The position numbers were made by a program, and so were the translations under genes. DNA of 64,000 bases from Pseudomonadota bacterium. GTDB lineage: Bacteria; Bdellovibrionota; Bacteriovoracia; Bacteriovoracales; Bacteriovoracaceae. The notes below the pieces were generated by a model. The model was not told where the DNA came from, did no database searches, and saw only the letters and a program-made list of their open reading frames with translations. The DNA lies in assembly GCA_027487515.1 (NCBI GenBank), contig JAIYDL010000005.1, positions 62,001 through 126,000 on the forward strand, read 5' to 3'. Below, in pieces: positions 34,676 to 43,673 of this stretch. The number at the start of each line of letters is the position of its first letter. Position 1 is the first letter of the stretch.

Positions 34676-36493
34676 TTAGATCCCTTTCTTGTCGGGTTCC
34701 GATTTTGCGGTTTGTGTTTCCGAGAGGCCGGATTCATCTTGGTTCATGATCCGAGGGGTCATGAAAATGATCAACTCATTCTTGGTGGTTTCAGGAGCGT
34801 AGGGTGTTCGGAAGAGCCAGCCGAGCAGAGGCAGATCTTTCAAGAATGGGATCCCGGAGATCGTTTCGAGGGTTGAGGTCTGGTAGAGACCGCCGATGAC
34901 CACCGTGGAGCCGTTGTCGACCAGGACATTGGTGTTCACCGTTCGGGAGGTTTGGTTGGGTGGGGAGTCTGGCGTCGGTCGAGTTCCGAAGGCCGACTTG
35001 GATAGCGCAATCTGCATGGAGATAGAACCGTCGTTGGTCACCTGCGGCGTCACGGTGAGACTCAGTGTCGCGGCGACGTTGGCAAACGTCGCGAGGGCCG
35101 GCTGGTTTCCTGTGGCCGGCTGCTGCACACGGAAGCTGGTAGATTCGGTGCTGTTGATGGTCGCCGCTTGCTTGTTCTGAGTGACGATCCGGGGCGTGGA
35201 GACGATCCGCCCTTTGGACTCAGATTCCATGAGCTGCAGCGTAAGGTCGAGGTTAGAAATTCTCCGGAAGATCCCGATCGACATCCCCGCGACGGTTGCG
35301 GCGTTGGCGGTGGGCGCTGTGCTGAAAGAAAACCCCGGACCGGTGGGGACCCGAGTCGAAGAGTTGACAACAGGGTCGTAGCCGAAGGTGATCCCGCGCG
35401 AGAGACCGATCCGTTTGGCATAGGCTTCGTTAGCCTCGATGATCTTCGCTTCGATCAAAATTTGTGGCGTCTGGGTATCGAGGGTCTCGACGATTTTTTT
35501 AATCCGATCAATCGACTCGACGGTGTCCTTGACGATCAAACTGTTGGTCCTCTGATCGAGCTGAATGGCCCCGCGAGTCGGGGTGATGTAGTCCCGGATG
35601 ATGGTCTGGATGTCCTCGAGTCGAGCGTAGTTGATCAAGAAGATCCGCGTGACCAAAGGCTCGAGGCTTTGCTTCGCCCGTTCTGCGGCGAGGAGGGCCT
35701 CGCGCTCCTGCGTGGCGGCGGCGACGGTCTTAACCACAAGAATGTTTGTGTTCTTCTGGGCGACAAGCTTGGAAAGGGAGAGCACCGTATCGAGGGCCTG
35801 ATCCCAGGGGACGTTCGTGAGAGTGAGGGTCATCGGCGGCGAACCGTTCACGCCCTGGTCGATGATGATGTTGAACCCCGAGGTATCGGCGATCATGTTG
35901 AGGATGTCCGGGACAGGGATATCGCGGACGTTGATGGAGATCCGCTTCCCGATGTACTTCTTGGGGCCCGAGAGGGTGAGGTTCTCGAGGATGTCTTCGA
36001 TGGAGTTGGACTTCGGAACGTTCAGGCCGACGGCGTCTTCGATGGGCTCATCGGTCCGCATGGACGTGGACTCAGAACTCCGGAGTTTTGCCTGAGAGAA
36101 AACACCGAATCGGTTTTCGATGTTCAGCACCACGGCCTTGCCCTTGATCTCGAGGATCGAGCGGACATTGTCTCGGAGCTGGACCGCGAATCGGATGTCT
36201 TTGGTTGTGCCGGGCTTGCGGTACCCGGAGATGAAGACGGTGCTTCCGGGGAACTCCGAGGTGTCGATCCCTCTCAAGAGTTTGGCCGGCACAGTGAAGT
36301 TCTTCAGGTCCAAGATGATCTGCCGGTCTTCGGAGACGTGGAAGCGCTCTGCGAACGGCGCCTCCTGATCGGTTTCGATCACGAGCTTACTCACCTCTCC
36401 TTCCTGGACGAAGTTGACGCTTTTGATCTCCTGAGCGAGAGCGGCGCAAGAAAAGGCTAGCGACAGAACTGATAGAAAAATTCCTTTTTTCAT
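34676..36493 (-). CDS. pilQ: Type IV pilus secretin
   Basis: A 605-residue outer-membrane secretin through which the pilus passes. A signal peptide (MKKGIFLSVLSLAFSCAALA) is followed by an AMIN domain (about 23-130), an STN/N0 domain (RISINVRDIPVPDILNMIADTSG, about 185-260), an N1 domain, and the secretin core from about 370. The core includes VPILKDIPLLGWLF-like ETISGIPFLKDLPLLGWLF near 555-575 and NELIIFMTPRI at the end. ATG 36493 is chosen; the frame opens 11 codons earlier, but AAGGAAG precedes the ATG and the signal peptide begins there. One AMIN domain is present, fewer than in Myxococcus PilQ. It is the last pilus gene of the pilMNOPQ run. Confidence 0.95.
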   Translation of the reverse strand: MKKGIFLSVLSLAFSCAALAQEIKSVNFVQEGEVSKLVIETDQEAPFAERFHVSEDRQIILDLKNFTVPAKLLRGIDTSEFPGSTVFISGYRKPGTTKDIRFAVQLRDNVRSILEIKGKAVVLNIENRFGVFSQAKLRSSESTSMRTDEPIEDAVGLNVPKSNSIEDILENLTLSGPKKYIGKRISINVRDIPVPDILNMIADTSGFNIIIDQGVNGSPPMTLTLTNVPWDQALDTVLSLSKLVAQKNTNILVVKTVAAATQEREALLAAERAKQSLEPLVTRIFLINYARLEDIQTIIRDYITPTRGAIQLDQRTNSLIVKDTVESIDRIKKIVETLDTQTPQILIEAKIIEANEAYAKRIGLSRGITFGYDPVVNSSTRVPTGPGFSFSTAPTANAATVAGMSIGIFRRISNLDLTLQLMESESKGRIVSTPRIVTQNKQAATINSTESTSFRVQQPATGNQPALATFANVAATLSLTVTPQVTNDGSISMQIALSKSAFGTRPTPDSPPNQTSRTVNTNVLVDNGSTVVIGGLYQTSTLETISGIPFLKDLPLLGWLFRTPYAPETTKNELIIFMTPRIMNQDESGLSETQTAKSEPDKKGI

Positions 36494-36537
36494 GTTTCTC
36501 TTCCTTAAGGTGAGCCTTTCTCTCAATTCTAAAGAGA

Positions 36538-37002
36538 TTATTTGGAAATTGGTACCACAGTTTCCAAAAATTCTTCCTCCCCGTAAACGTTAACGATCTT
36601 CTCAACTAATACGATGCCGCCCGGAAGGATGGCCTTGAGTTCAGTTCCCTCGGCCCCGAGTTTCATGCCTTCCTTCAAGATGACCACTCGGCCCTTTTCT
36701 CCGTTCGACACCATGGCCCGGCGTTCTTTTCCGATGAGAACTCCGAGCACCTTGAGGTTCCCCACGTTCAGCTGCTCGAGCGGGGCTTCGGAGATGTTCG
36801 AGTACTGGCCTTTGCCAGTGATCTCGAATCCTCTGCCGGAGCGCTTCCCTTCGCCTTTCATCAGCGGCGCCTTGAACGGATCTCGGAGGTTAAACGGATT
36901 TTCGATCTTCGTCTTGTCCTTGAAGAAGTTCTTGGCACTCCGCTCGGACTGAGCGGCGGCGGTGGAGATCGAAAGTACGAGGAGCACGGGGAAGACTTTC
37001 AT
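36538..37002 (-). CDS. pilP: Type IV pilus assembly protein PilP
   Basis: A 154-residue periplasmic protein linking the PilN-PilO inner-membrane complex to PilQ. It has a signal peptide (MKVFPVLLVLSISTAAAQ), a polar region (about 18-60), then the PilP beta domain: ISEAPLEQLNVGNLKVLGVLIGKERRAMV, GEKGRVVILKEGMKLG, and GIVLVEKIVNVYGEEEF. Most PilP proteins are lipoproteins; this one shows no cysteine at the signal-peptide end, so it may be cut by signal peptidase I or remain anchored by its signal. It lies 3 bases from pilO and 44 from pilQ. Confidence 0.9.
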   Translation of the reverse strand: MKVFPVLLVLSISTAAAQSERSAKNFFKDKTKIENPFNLRDPFKAPLMKGEGKRSGRGFEITGKGQYSNISEAPLEQLNVGNLKVLGVLIGKERRAMVSNGEKGRVVILKEGMKLGAEGTELKAILPGGIVLVEKIVNVYGEEEFLETVVPISK

Positions 37003-37005
37003 CCG

Positions 37006-37599
37006 TTAAAACCCCCGGTCTACGCGGAAATCCGGATTGTACCGGAAGGCCTGGATGATGCCTTCACCGGAGATCATCTGGAAGCGCCCTTTGACGTTAT
37101 CACTCGGGGTCGTTAGCCGGAGTTCCTTGATGTTATAGATCCGGTCGGAGTTTCCGATCCGCTCGAAGAAGATCAGAAACTGCAGGAACGTCCCTCGAGC
37201 TTTGAGGGTGTATTCCTTCGAAATGTAGTAAACGCTTTTCTCCTCTTTTCCAGGAGTGAAGTTCGCGTCTTTGATGTTGAGTGCGTTGATCTCCGACTGA
37301 AAGAAAGTGAGGATCTGCGAATCGTTGGTCTCCGCGGGGAGTTGCTTCTGGACGGTTTCGATGCTCTTGGCGACTTCTTCGACGCGCACCTTGTACTCGG
37401 TGGTTTTCTTCGAAAACTCTACGATCTCTTTGACCTTCTTCTCGGCGGCGGCGATCTCTTCTTCCAGGCCACTGCCGCGGGAGATGATCTCTTCGAGCTG
37501 AACCTGATGCTCATCGTACATGACCCAGGTGCCGTAGAGGCCGTAGAGGAGGATGAGCCAGTGCGCGTTCCCGATCAGTTTGTTGACGAGTTCTTTCAT
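37006..37599 (-). CDS. pilO: Type IV pilus assembly protein PilO
   Basis: A 197-residue inner-membrane protein. A short N-terminal segment (LIGNAHWLILLYGLYGTWVMYD) crosses the membrane, a coiled coil (about 35-90) with EEEIAAAEKKVKEIVEF follows, and a C-terminal ferredoxin-like domain (VYYISKEYTLKARGTFLQFLIFFERIGNSDRIYNIKELRL) dimerises with PilN. The ATG overlaps the TGA of pilN. Length is normal. Confidence 0.92.
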   Translation of the reverse strand: MKELVNKLIGNAHWLILLYGLYGTWVMYDEHQVQLEEIISRGSGLEEEIAAAEKKVKEIVEFSKKTTEYKVRVEEVAKSIETVQKQLPAETNDSQILTFFQSEINALNIKDANFTPGKEEKSVYYISKEYTLKARGTFLQFLIFFERIGNSDRIYNIKELRLTTPSDNVKGRFQMISGEGIIQAFRYNPDFRVDRGF

Positions 37600-38189
37600 T
37601 GGTCGAACCTCGCGATCCCGAACCGGACCTCGAAGACCTCGATGCGGCGCTTGTCGGATTCTCGGACCATGTTCGACGTGCTAACGATCTGGTGGTCTTT
37701 GATGAAGACCGAAGACTTCATGCTGTTCACGAAATCCCCGATGCTCACGTAGTTGAGGGCCTCGCCTTTGATGAGCATGTTATCGCTCGTGATGGAGAGT
37801 TCTTTGATCCACAGCTCGCTCGGAATATTTTTGGCGATGTAAAGGAGGATCGTCGCGGGGTTCTTCTTCTCATTGATCGCCTGCTTCACGGCGGTGAGTT
37901 TTTTTCCCAGGTTCTCTTCCTGCGCCTTGAGTTCCCGGATCTGCTTCTCGAGGTCTTTGGACTGCGTCACTTTGCGCTTCAGCGCGGAGAGCTTGCCTTG
38001 CTTCTCGTCGATCTGCGCGGCGATTCCGGCCCGCTCTTCTTCCCAGTACGGCAAAAGTAAAAAATCCGGAAGATAGATCAACACCGCGATCAAGATGAGT
38101 GGCTTAACTTTAAGCTTCGTGAAATCGAAGCCCCCGATGTTGGAGGCGTCGAATTGCTTCTTGGCGTTAGAGAGATTTATCTTAATCAT
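37596..38189 (-). CDS. pilN: Type IV pilus assembly protein PilN
   Basis: A 197-residue inner-membrane protein. Its N-terminus IKINLSNAKKQ is a PilN-type segment (the pattern IxINLL) that sits in the groove of PilM. One transmembrane helix (about 30-47) and a coiled coil (about 55-110, with KLSALKRKVTQSKDLEKQIRELKAQEENLGKK) lead to the periplasmic ferredoxin-like domain. It overlaps pilM by one base and pilO by four, as tightly coupled subunits do. Confidence 0.93.
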   Translation of the reverse strand: MIKINLSNAKKQFDASNIGGFDFTKLKVKPLILIAVLIYLPDFLLLPYWEEERAGIAAQIDEKQGKLSALKRKVTQSKDLEKQIRELKAQEENLGKKLTAVKQAINEKKNPATILLYIAKNIPSELWIKELSITSDNMLIKGEALNYVSIGDFVNSMKSSVFIKDHQIVSTSNMVRESDKRRIEVFEVRFGIARFDQ

Positions 38190-39280
38190 TAGCCGAACTT
38201 CCTTAGCGCAAGGCCCATCACCACGGGGGCGATGGCACTGACCTGCTCCAGGTTCTGGCCGAGCTTTCGCTCGTCGACCTTGATGGCCGAGAACACATCC
38301 AAGCGCTCCACCGGCACACCCGCGACCACAGAGAGCTTGTCCACGAGTCCGGGAAGGAGGGATGAGCCTCCCGTCACGAAGCAGTAGCTCACTTTCTCCG
38401 CGCTCCCTTGGGTGACGTAGAAATTGATGCTCTTTCTGACCTCGGCAACGTGCTGGTCGACCTGGGAGTTGATGATGGCAAGGATCTCCTCCGGGAGATT
38501 CCCCTTGTCATCCAAGGAAGTTTTGAGGTCCTCGGCTTCCTCGTAGCTCACGCCCATCTGCCGCTGGATCTCTTCTGTGATAAGACTTCCCCCGACGGGG
38601 ATCTCTTTGGTGAAGATGGGACCGCCTCTTTTGTAGACGATCACTTTCGTGCTCTGGGCACCGAAGTCGAGGAGCAAGGTGCCGTTCGAGTACTCCTCTA
38701 AATTGCCCCGCACCACTTCCTCGAAGAGGTTGGAGAGGGCAATGACGTTAAGGTCCACCACCTTCGGGATCAGTTTCGCGGCCCGGACCACTTGCCCGAA
38801 GTTATCGATCAGGTCGTTCTTCGCAGCGGCGACAATCGTGTCTTTCCCGCCGCCCTCGTTTTCGCCGAGGATAAAGAAATCGATCATCGACTCGTCGGCG
38901 CCGAACGTGATGTACTGTTCGGCTTCCCACATGACGTGGTCCTCGATCTCCTCTTTCGTCCCCTCGGGAGTATTCATCCGTTTTGTCATCGTATTCGGAC
39001 CGTAGAGCCCGAGGCAGACGACCTTAGACTTGATGTTGGCCTGCTTGAGCGCCTCGATGATTCCCTCGGTGATCTCCGATGGCTTCTGGAGCTCGTCCTC
39101 GATCACGGCGGCTTCCGAGAGGGTAAAAATCCCGAAGCGCTCGAGCTTAACTTTTCCCGGACTTCCGGAAAGCTCGCACACCTTTATGCTATGGGCACCG
39201 ATGTCAACGCCCACGATTCCGCCTGGGCTTAACTTCCCAAGAAGATCGTCGATTTGTGCTTTTAGAGATGGTCCCGCCAA
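38189..39280 (-). CDS. pilM: Type IV pilus assembly protein PilM (actin-like)
   Basis: A 363-residue cytosolic protein of the FtsA/actin fold that binds ATP and the PilN tail. Motifs are GIVGVDIGAHSIKVCELSG (phosphate 1) near residues 17-35, LLLDFGAQSTKVIVYKRG (phosphate 2) near 205-220 and CFVTGGSSLLPGLVDKLS (adenosine motif) near 300-320. The start is TTG at 39280, with AGGGA five bases upstream, because no suitable ATG is in frame. An excellent promoter lies about 40-70 bases upstream, so pilMNOPQ forms its own transcription unit. Confidence 0.94.
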   Translation of the reverse strand: MAGPSLKAQIDDLLGKLSPGGIVGVDIGAHSIKVCELSGSPGKVKLERFGIFTLSEAAVIEDELQKPSEITEGIIEALKQANIKSKVVCLGLYGPNTMTKRMNTPEGTKEEIEDHVMWEAEQYITFGADESMIDFFILGENEGGGKDTIVAAAKNDLIDNFGQVVRAAKLIPKVVDLNVIALSNLFEEVVRGNLEEYSNGTLLLDFGAQSTKVIVYKRGGPIFTKEIPVGGSLITEEIQRQMGVSYEEAEDLKTSLDDKGNLPEEILAIINSQVDQHVAEVRKSINFYVTQGSAEKVSYCFVTGGSSLLPGLVDKLSVVAGVPVERLDVFSAIKVDERKLGQNLEQVSAIAPVVMGLALRKFG

Positions 39281-39319
39281 AGTCGTCCCTGTCTTTAGTA
39301 GAATAAATAAACTTAGTTA

Positions 39320-39349
39320 ATTATAGGCAAACAGCGACTGAGTTATCAA
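39320..39349 (-). promoter_or_regulatory. Strong promoter of the pilMNOPQ unit
   Basis: On the - strand TTGATA (39349-39344), 18 bases, then a perfect TATAAT (39325-39320). The -10 lies about 40 bases before the TTG start of pilM. Confidence 0.7.
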
Positions 39350-39409
39350 GGATTTAGTGCTTCACGGCATCACATCCGAGCTCGACAGAACAATGCCGAT
39401 GGAAACAGT

Positions 39410-41236
39410 CTAGTACTTCTCCGTGACGTACTGCTGGTGCATGGCCCCGATCAAGCGGTCAAGTTCTTCATCGCAGGCCCGAGCTGCTGGAAGCTTGCGC
39501 TCCCGGTAGACAAAGCAAAGGCGCTCGAGGGCCTTGACATGGAACGGGGAGTGCTGGATCGCAGCTTTAAGACTGGTCGCCGCAGCTTCAAACTGACGCC
39601 CTCGGATCTGCTCCAGCGCCTGCTCGAAGTCACACGTCCCGTAGATATTATCAAAGGCTCGAGAAGGCTCGTAGGACCCGAAGTCCGAGAGACTAGGTCG
39701 GTGCCGAAAGGTGAGACTCTGAATGCGCTTGCAGTCAAACCGGACGTACTTTTTCAGATCGAGCGGGGCGACTTCGAACAGAAGACCGTAGTAGGAAGCC
39801 CCGTACCCAACCGGAACATTGTACTGCAGATGGTTCGTGAAAAACCGGTATTTCGGATCCACAACAAACTGGCCTATGTCTGAACGAAAGGTCACGAGCC
39901 CGGGGTACTTTTCGCGGAACTTTTTAATCGCCCACGGGAAGCCGTAGCTGTTCTGCATGTGGATGACGTCGGGCCGAACCCGTTTGACGTCCTTCAAGTA
40001 ATAAGTCCCGAAGCCGGAAGTATCTCCCACCATGTGGACCACGGCTTTCGGTGGAAGAATCCGGAGCCCATTCATGAGGTAGTCCTCGATGGCGGTGTTC
40101 CGGCGGTAATTGAGGGACGTGAAATTATGACTCACGTTGAGCCCCACGTTCACGAGAAGAGCGAGGATCAAAAACTTTGGAAGCTTGACCCCCGGGAGGT
40201 GGGCCAGGAAGAGGAGTAAGAAAACGAGGAGCAGGAGTGGTTGCAAGAGGAAGCGCTCGAAGACTGCTTCGCGTTCCATGTCGAGTTGCATTTTTCCGAG
40301 GGTCGAAAAAACCACGAAGTACAGAACGATGGTGAACGCGAGAGCACTCAAGCGCGGCAGCTCGAGGCGAACAGTCTTCCAATGCGCAACGACGAGGTAG
40401 CAGACGCAGAGGATCAGTGACCAGATTTCAGGCAGGAGATGGTCAGCGAAGAACTGAACCCAGGAGCTCCCTTGCTCCCCGCGCCCATGGAGGCGAAAGG
40501 TCCCATAATCCGTTCGAAGGAAATGGTTCAGCACATCACCGAAGTCCTCCAGCGAGGCCCAGGAACCGTAGTCCTTCGGATGAAAAAGCAACAAAAGCCC
40601 ATACAGAGAAAGAGACACTGCCCCAAAGAGGAGAGACATTCCGAAGAGGCGCCAGCTTCGGACCTGATAGAACGCGTACGCGAAGAGTGGAAACACGAGG
40701 ACGATCGTGTGGTGATGCGCGACGGACAGGGAGAGCGCAAAGAGAAACACCGGGTTTTTAAGAAGAGTGGGTCTCCGAAAACTCGCCAGGACTAAGAGGA
40801 TGAAAAAGAGATGCAGTGAGAAGACGTCCGGCAAAATAGCGTAGCGCCAGACGAGCATAGAAGACGCGGCAACGGAGATGATGACGAATCCGGTGGTGCC
40901 CAAGAACATGCGATGCAGGAGACCCATCCAGATCAGAGTGATGCCGATCGTCGTTAGGGCCGCCGTATGAAACGGACTCTCACCGGAGAGGTACCGAACG
41001 GGTAAGTGGTAAAGAAGATTCCACAGCGGATACCCCGGCGGATGGGGGACTCTCAGAAAATACGCGCTGGTCACGAGCTCGCCGGTGTCTCCGGACTGCA
41101 CACTGATGGGTGCGGTCACCCAGAAGAGGATCCCGAAAAGAGTCACGAGCAGAAGAAGCATGAGCTTCGGTCGCTCCAAGGGTCCCGCGATGGATCTTAC
41201 CCAGGCACTAAAAGAAAAGGAGCTTTTGAACGGCAT
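39410..41236 (-). CDS. DUF2723-family multi-pass membrane protein (putative glycosyltransferase)
   Basis: A 608-residue protein with many transmembrane helices, starting near residue 24 (LMLLLLVTLFGILFWV). The DUF2723 hallmark QSGDTGELVTSAYFLRVPHPPGYPLWNLL lies near residues 45-75. DUF2723 proteins are related to protein O-mannosyltransferase/GT-C enzymes that use lipid-linked sugars. After the helices, a periplasmic part (about 390-525) and a helical TPR-like end (EAAATSLKAAIQHSPFHVKALERLCFVYRE) follow. ATG 41236 is preferred; the TTG at 41293 lies inside pilD and is less likely. It overlaps pilD by 29 bases. Its place inside the pilus genes suggests that it glycosylates pilin or another exported protein, which is inference only. 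Confidence 0.8.
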   Translation of the reverse strand: MPFKSSFSFSAWVRSIAGPLERPKLMLLLLVTLFGILFWVTAPISVQSGDTGELVTSAYFLRVPHPPGYPLWNLLYHLPVRYLSGESPFHTAALTTIGITLIWMGLLHRMFLGTTGFVIISVAASSMLVWRYAILPDVFSLHLFFILLVLASFRRPTLLKNPVFLFALSLSVAHHHTIVLVFPLFAYAFYQVRSWRLFGMSLLFGAVSLSLYGLLLLFHPKDYGSWASLEDFGDVLNHFLRTDYGTFRLHGRGEQGSSWVQFFADHLLPEIWSLILCVCYLVVAHWKTVRLELPRLSALAFTIVLYFVVFSTLGKMQLDMEREAVFERFLLQPLLLLVFLLLFLAHLPGVKLPKFLILALLVNVGLNVSHNFTSLNYRRNTAIEDYLMNGLRILPPKAVVHMVGDTSGFGTYYLKDVKRVRPDVIHMQNSYGFPWAIKKFREKYPGLVTFRSDIGQFVVDPKYRFFTNHLQYNVPVGYGASYYGLLFEVAPLDLKKYVRFDCKRIQSLTFRHRPSLSDFGSYEPSRAFDNIYGTCDFEQALEQIRGRQFEAAATSLKAAIQHSPFHVKALERLCFVYRERKLPAARACDEELDRLIGAMHQQYVTEKY

Positions 41237-41981
41237 GGGCGTATCCGGGGAAGTAGATTTGGAAAGCTGCGACCAAGAGAATCGCAGGGCCAAAGGCCAT
41301 GGGTTTATCCTTCGTCAGCTTCCCCGCCGCAATCAGGCCCAGGCCCACGAGAGCGCCCAGGAAGCAGCTGAGGAAAATAGTGAAGACCACACCGACGGGC
41401 CCGAGGTAGATTCCGAGGATGCCGTAGAGCTTGATGTCACCACCACCGAGGCCGATTTGCCCTCGGAGCTTATAGAACGCCCAGGTCACCAAGAAGGGGG
41501 CCCCAAACCCAATCGCGCCACCGATGAGCCAGAATGACCAGTCATAGGTAAAGAACGAGAAGAGAAGGAAGATCGCCAGAAGATAGAGGTTCAGCGAGTC
41601 GAGCAGGAGATGGTGGTCAAGGTCGATGAAAAAATGCGCAATGAAAATGCAGGCCACGGTGAAGAAGAAAAGAAAATTGGCGAGTTCCGGGCCCGTGAGG
41701 TCGGCCGGCGCAAGTGCCAAGGCGACGGCCCCAGTCAAGAGCTCTATGGCGGGGTACCGCCAGGAGATCGGGGCCTGGCAGAACCCACACTTTCCCCGGA
41801 GAACACTGAAGCTCAAGATCGGGATGTTCTGGTACCACCGGAGTTGGGTGCCGCAGGATGGGCAGGCAGACCGAGTGGCGACGAGGTCTTTTTTCAGCGG
41901 GAGCCGAAGGATGACGACGTTCAGGAAACTTCCGATGAGGGCGCCGAAGACGAAGATGTAGGCCAGGAGTATGGTTTCCAT
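41208..41981 (-). CDS. pilD: Prepilin peptidase / N-methyltransferase
   Basis: A 257-residue polytopic membrane enzyme that cuts the prepilin leader before phenylalanine and methylates it. The N-terminus FGALIGSFLNVVILRLP precedes the cysteine quartet CPSC...CGFC (near 39-70) of the methyltransferase part. The catalytic aspartates are in FIDLDHHLLLD and GLGGGDIKL, the type IV peptidase signature (A24A). It shares one base with the ABC permease gene upstream. Substrates here should include PilA. Confidence 0.96.
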   Translation of the reverse strand: METILLAYIFVFGALIGSFLNVVILRLPLKKDLVATRSACPSCGTQLRWYQNIPILSFSVLRGKCGFCQAPISWRYPAIELLTGAVALALAPADLTGPELANFLFFFTVACIFIAHFFIDLDHHLLLDSLNLYLLAIFLLFSFFTYDWSFWLIGGAIGFGAPFLVTWAFYKLRGQIGLGGGDIKLYGILGIYLGPVGVVFTIFLSCFLGALVGLGLIAAGKLTKDKPMAFGPAILLVAAFQIYFPGYAHAVQKLLFF

Positions 41982-42754
41982 TAGTCCAGGTTCTTTCGCT
42001 GAAAGAGGAACACAATGAGGCAGAGGAGTCCCAGAGAGTAGATGGTCCCGTAGGCAACGTTCGGCAACAGGTAGCTCAAGGGAAGTGATTTCTTGTAAAT
42101 CACATAGTCCTTAAGGTTGAGCTTATGGAACGCCGGGAGGACGAAGTGATAGAAATCGAGCAGGGCCTTGAGCGCCGGGTGGTTCTCGACGAAGGAGAGC
42201 CCCTGGGTCTCTTTGACGGCGTGCCCGAGGACGAGCAGCACCATAGAAAAAATCACCGAGAGGATCGTGTTCGCGAGTAGAGAGATGAGCACGACACAAA
42301 GGAGCAGGAGAAGCGATTCCAGGAGCGTGAAGCCGATGGCCCAAAAAAGGATCGGAGATAACTCTCCTCCGAGGAACGCGGTCGAGGCCAGCGTGAGAGC
42401 GCTGAGGACGATGACGTTCAGGGCCTGGATTCCGAGGAGGCCAACGAGCTTCCCGAGGATGAACGCGTACCGAGGGACGGGTCTTGCGATGACCATGTAA
42501 ACGGTTCGGGACTCCATCTCTTTGGAGAGAAGGTTCACTCCGAGGAAGAGTGAAATCCCGAGGGACGAGAGCGAAAGCATCCCCAGGCCAAAGTCCAGCG
42601 CGATGCGCTCCGGAACACCGTAGGTGAACTCCGTTGCGACGAAAGTGACAACGACGAGCCCGAGGCCAACGAAGAAGACGTTCAAGAGGATCTTACTTTT
42701 GTAGAGCTCCCGGAACGTATAGTAGGCAATGGTCATGATCTTCGAGGGCATCAT
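41981..42754 (-). CDS. ABC-2 type transporter permease (PilI-like)
   Basis: A 257-residue membrane protein with six predicted helices, for example LLNVFFVGLGLVVVTFVAT, VIVLSALTLASTAFLGG and ISLLANTILSVIFSMVLLVLG. The motif SKEMESRTVYMVIARPVPR is typical of ABC-2 permeases related to NatB/GldF. It pairs with the ATPase gene upstream (4-base overlap) and with pilD downstream (1-base overlap). In Myxococcus an ABC transporter of this kind (PilH-PilI) sits next to pilD and is needed for pilus export, so a pilus role is probable. The transported substrate is unknown. Confidence 0.85.
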   Translation of the reverse strand: MMPSKIMTIAYYTFRELYKSKILLNVFFVGLGLVVVTFVATEFTYGVPERIALDFGLGMLSLSSLGISLFLGVNLLSKEMESRTVYMVIARPVPRYAFILGKLVGLLGIQALNVIVLSALTLASTAFLGGELSPILFWAIGFTLLESLLLLLCVVLISLLANTILSVIFSMVLLVLGHAVKETQGLSFVENHPALKALLDFYHFVLPAFHKLNLKDYVIYKKSLPLSYLLPNVAYGTIYSLGLLCLIVFLFQRKNLD

Positions 42755-43659
42755 TTTCGTCCTTGCGTTTGATAGAAGATTTCTTCGAGGCTCGGCTTCA
42801 CGAGCTCGAGGCTAAACACGTTGCCCCCCGCGGCCACGGCCGCGGAAAGGAACTGGTCCTTGGCCGACGACGGCACCACGTACCGACGGACCTCATCGGG
42901 GAGAGTCACCGTACTTTTTGCTCGATCCTCGAGCACTTTCCCGCCCTGGACAAGGATCACATAGTCGCGCTCCTGGTCGCTCACGAGAAGCGAATTGACC
43001 GGACCGTCGTAGACGAGCCGTCCCTCTTTGAGGAAGATGACCCGGTCACAGATCTCTTCGACGTCTGGGACAATGTGGCTACTGAAGAAAACAGTCTTGC
43101 CTTGCTTGTGGACTTCGATGATAACGTCCTTGAGCTCTTTGCGGCCGATCGGATCGAGGCCCGAGAGGGGCTCGTCAAGAATGATGAGCTTCGGGTGGTG
43201 CAGAATTGTCGATAAGAAACCGATGCGCTGGAGCATTCCTTTCGAGTAGGTCTTGAGCTCGCGTCCGAGGGCGTGATCGACGCGGAAGCGCGGGCCCCAG
43301 TACGCAACCTCGCGCGCGATGTCGCTTCGGGAGATTTCGGAGAGAGTGCCCATGAAATAGAGAAACTCTAATCCCGTGAGGTTCGGATAGAAGTAGGGCC
43401 TCTCCGGAAGAAACCCGAGGTTTCGGCGGATCTCAAGCTTCGTCGCTCCCATCTCTGGAGAGAACTCAACTCGGCCGCCGGTCGGTCGGATGAAATCCAT
43501 GATGATCTTGAGCGAAGTCGTCTTCCCCGCACCGTTGGCCCCTAAGAATCCAACCATCGATCCGGCCGGGACCTGGAAACTCACGTCATTGAGCGCCGTG
43601 AAATTCTGAGTAAGAATGTCGGACTTGAAAATTTTAGTTACATTGCTGAAGTTTATCAT
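42751..43659 (-). CDS. ABC transporter ATPase (PilH-like)
   Basis: A 302-residue ABC ATPase. Walker A is GANGAGKT (residues about 39-46), the signature is YSKGMLQR (in place of LSGGQ), Walker B is LIILDEPLSGLD, and the switch His is in FFSSHI. It forms a transporter with the ABC-2 permease gene downstream. The C-terminal part (about 220-302) is an added beta domain, as in CcmA/NatA-like ATPases. It begins only 14 bases from a divergent gene and has no evident SD, so its message may be leaderless or nearly so. By position and pair it matches Myxococcus PilH. Confidence 0.9.
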   Translation of the reverse strand: MINFSNVTKIFKSDILTQNFTALNDVSFQVPAGSMVGFLGANGAGKTTSLKIIMDFIRPTGGRVEFSPEMGATKLEIRRNLGFLPERPYFYPNLTGLEFLYFMGTLSEISRSDIAREVAYWGPRFRVDHALGRELKTYSKGMLQRIGFLSTILHHPKLIILDEPLSGLDPIGRKELKDVIIEVHKQGKTVFFSSHIVPDVEEICDRVIFLKEGRLVYDGPVNSLLVSDQERDYVILVQGGKVLEDRAKSTVTLPDEVRRYVVPSSAKDQFLSAAVAAGGNVFSLELVKPSLEEIFYQTQGRK

Positions 43660-43673
43660 GATGATTTAACTGT

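Noticed and set aside
35168..36460. A 430-residue open frame antisense to pilQ
   Set aside because: Shadow of pilQ; Asp/Arg/Gly-rich with no domain.
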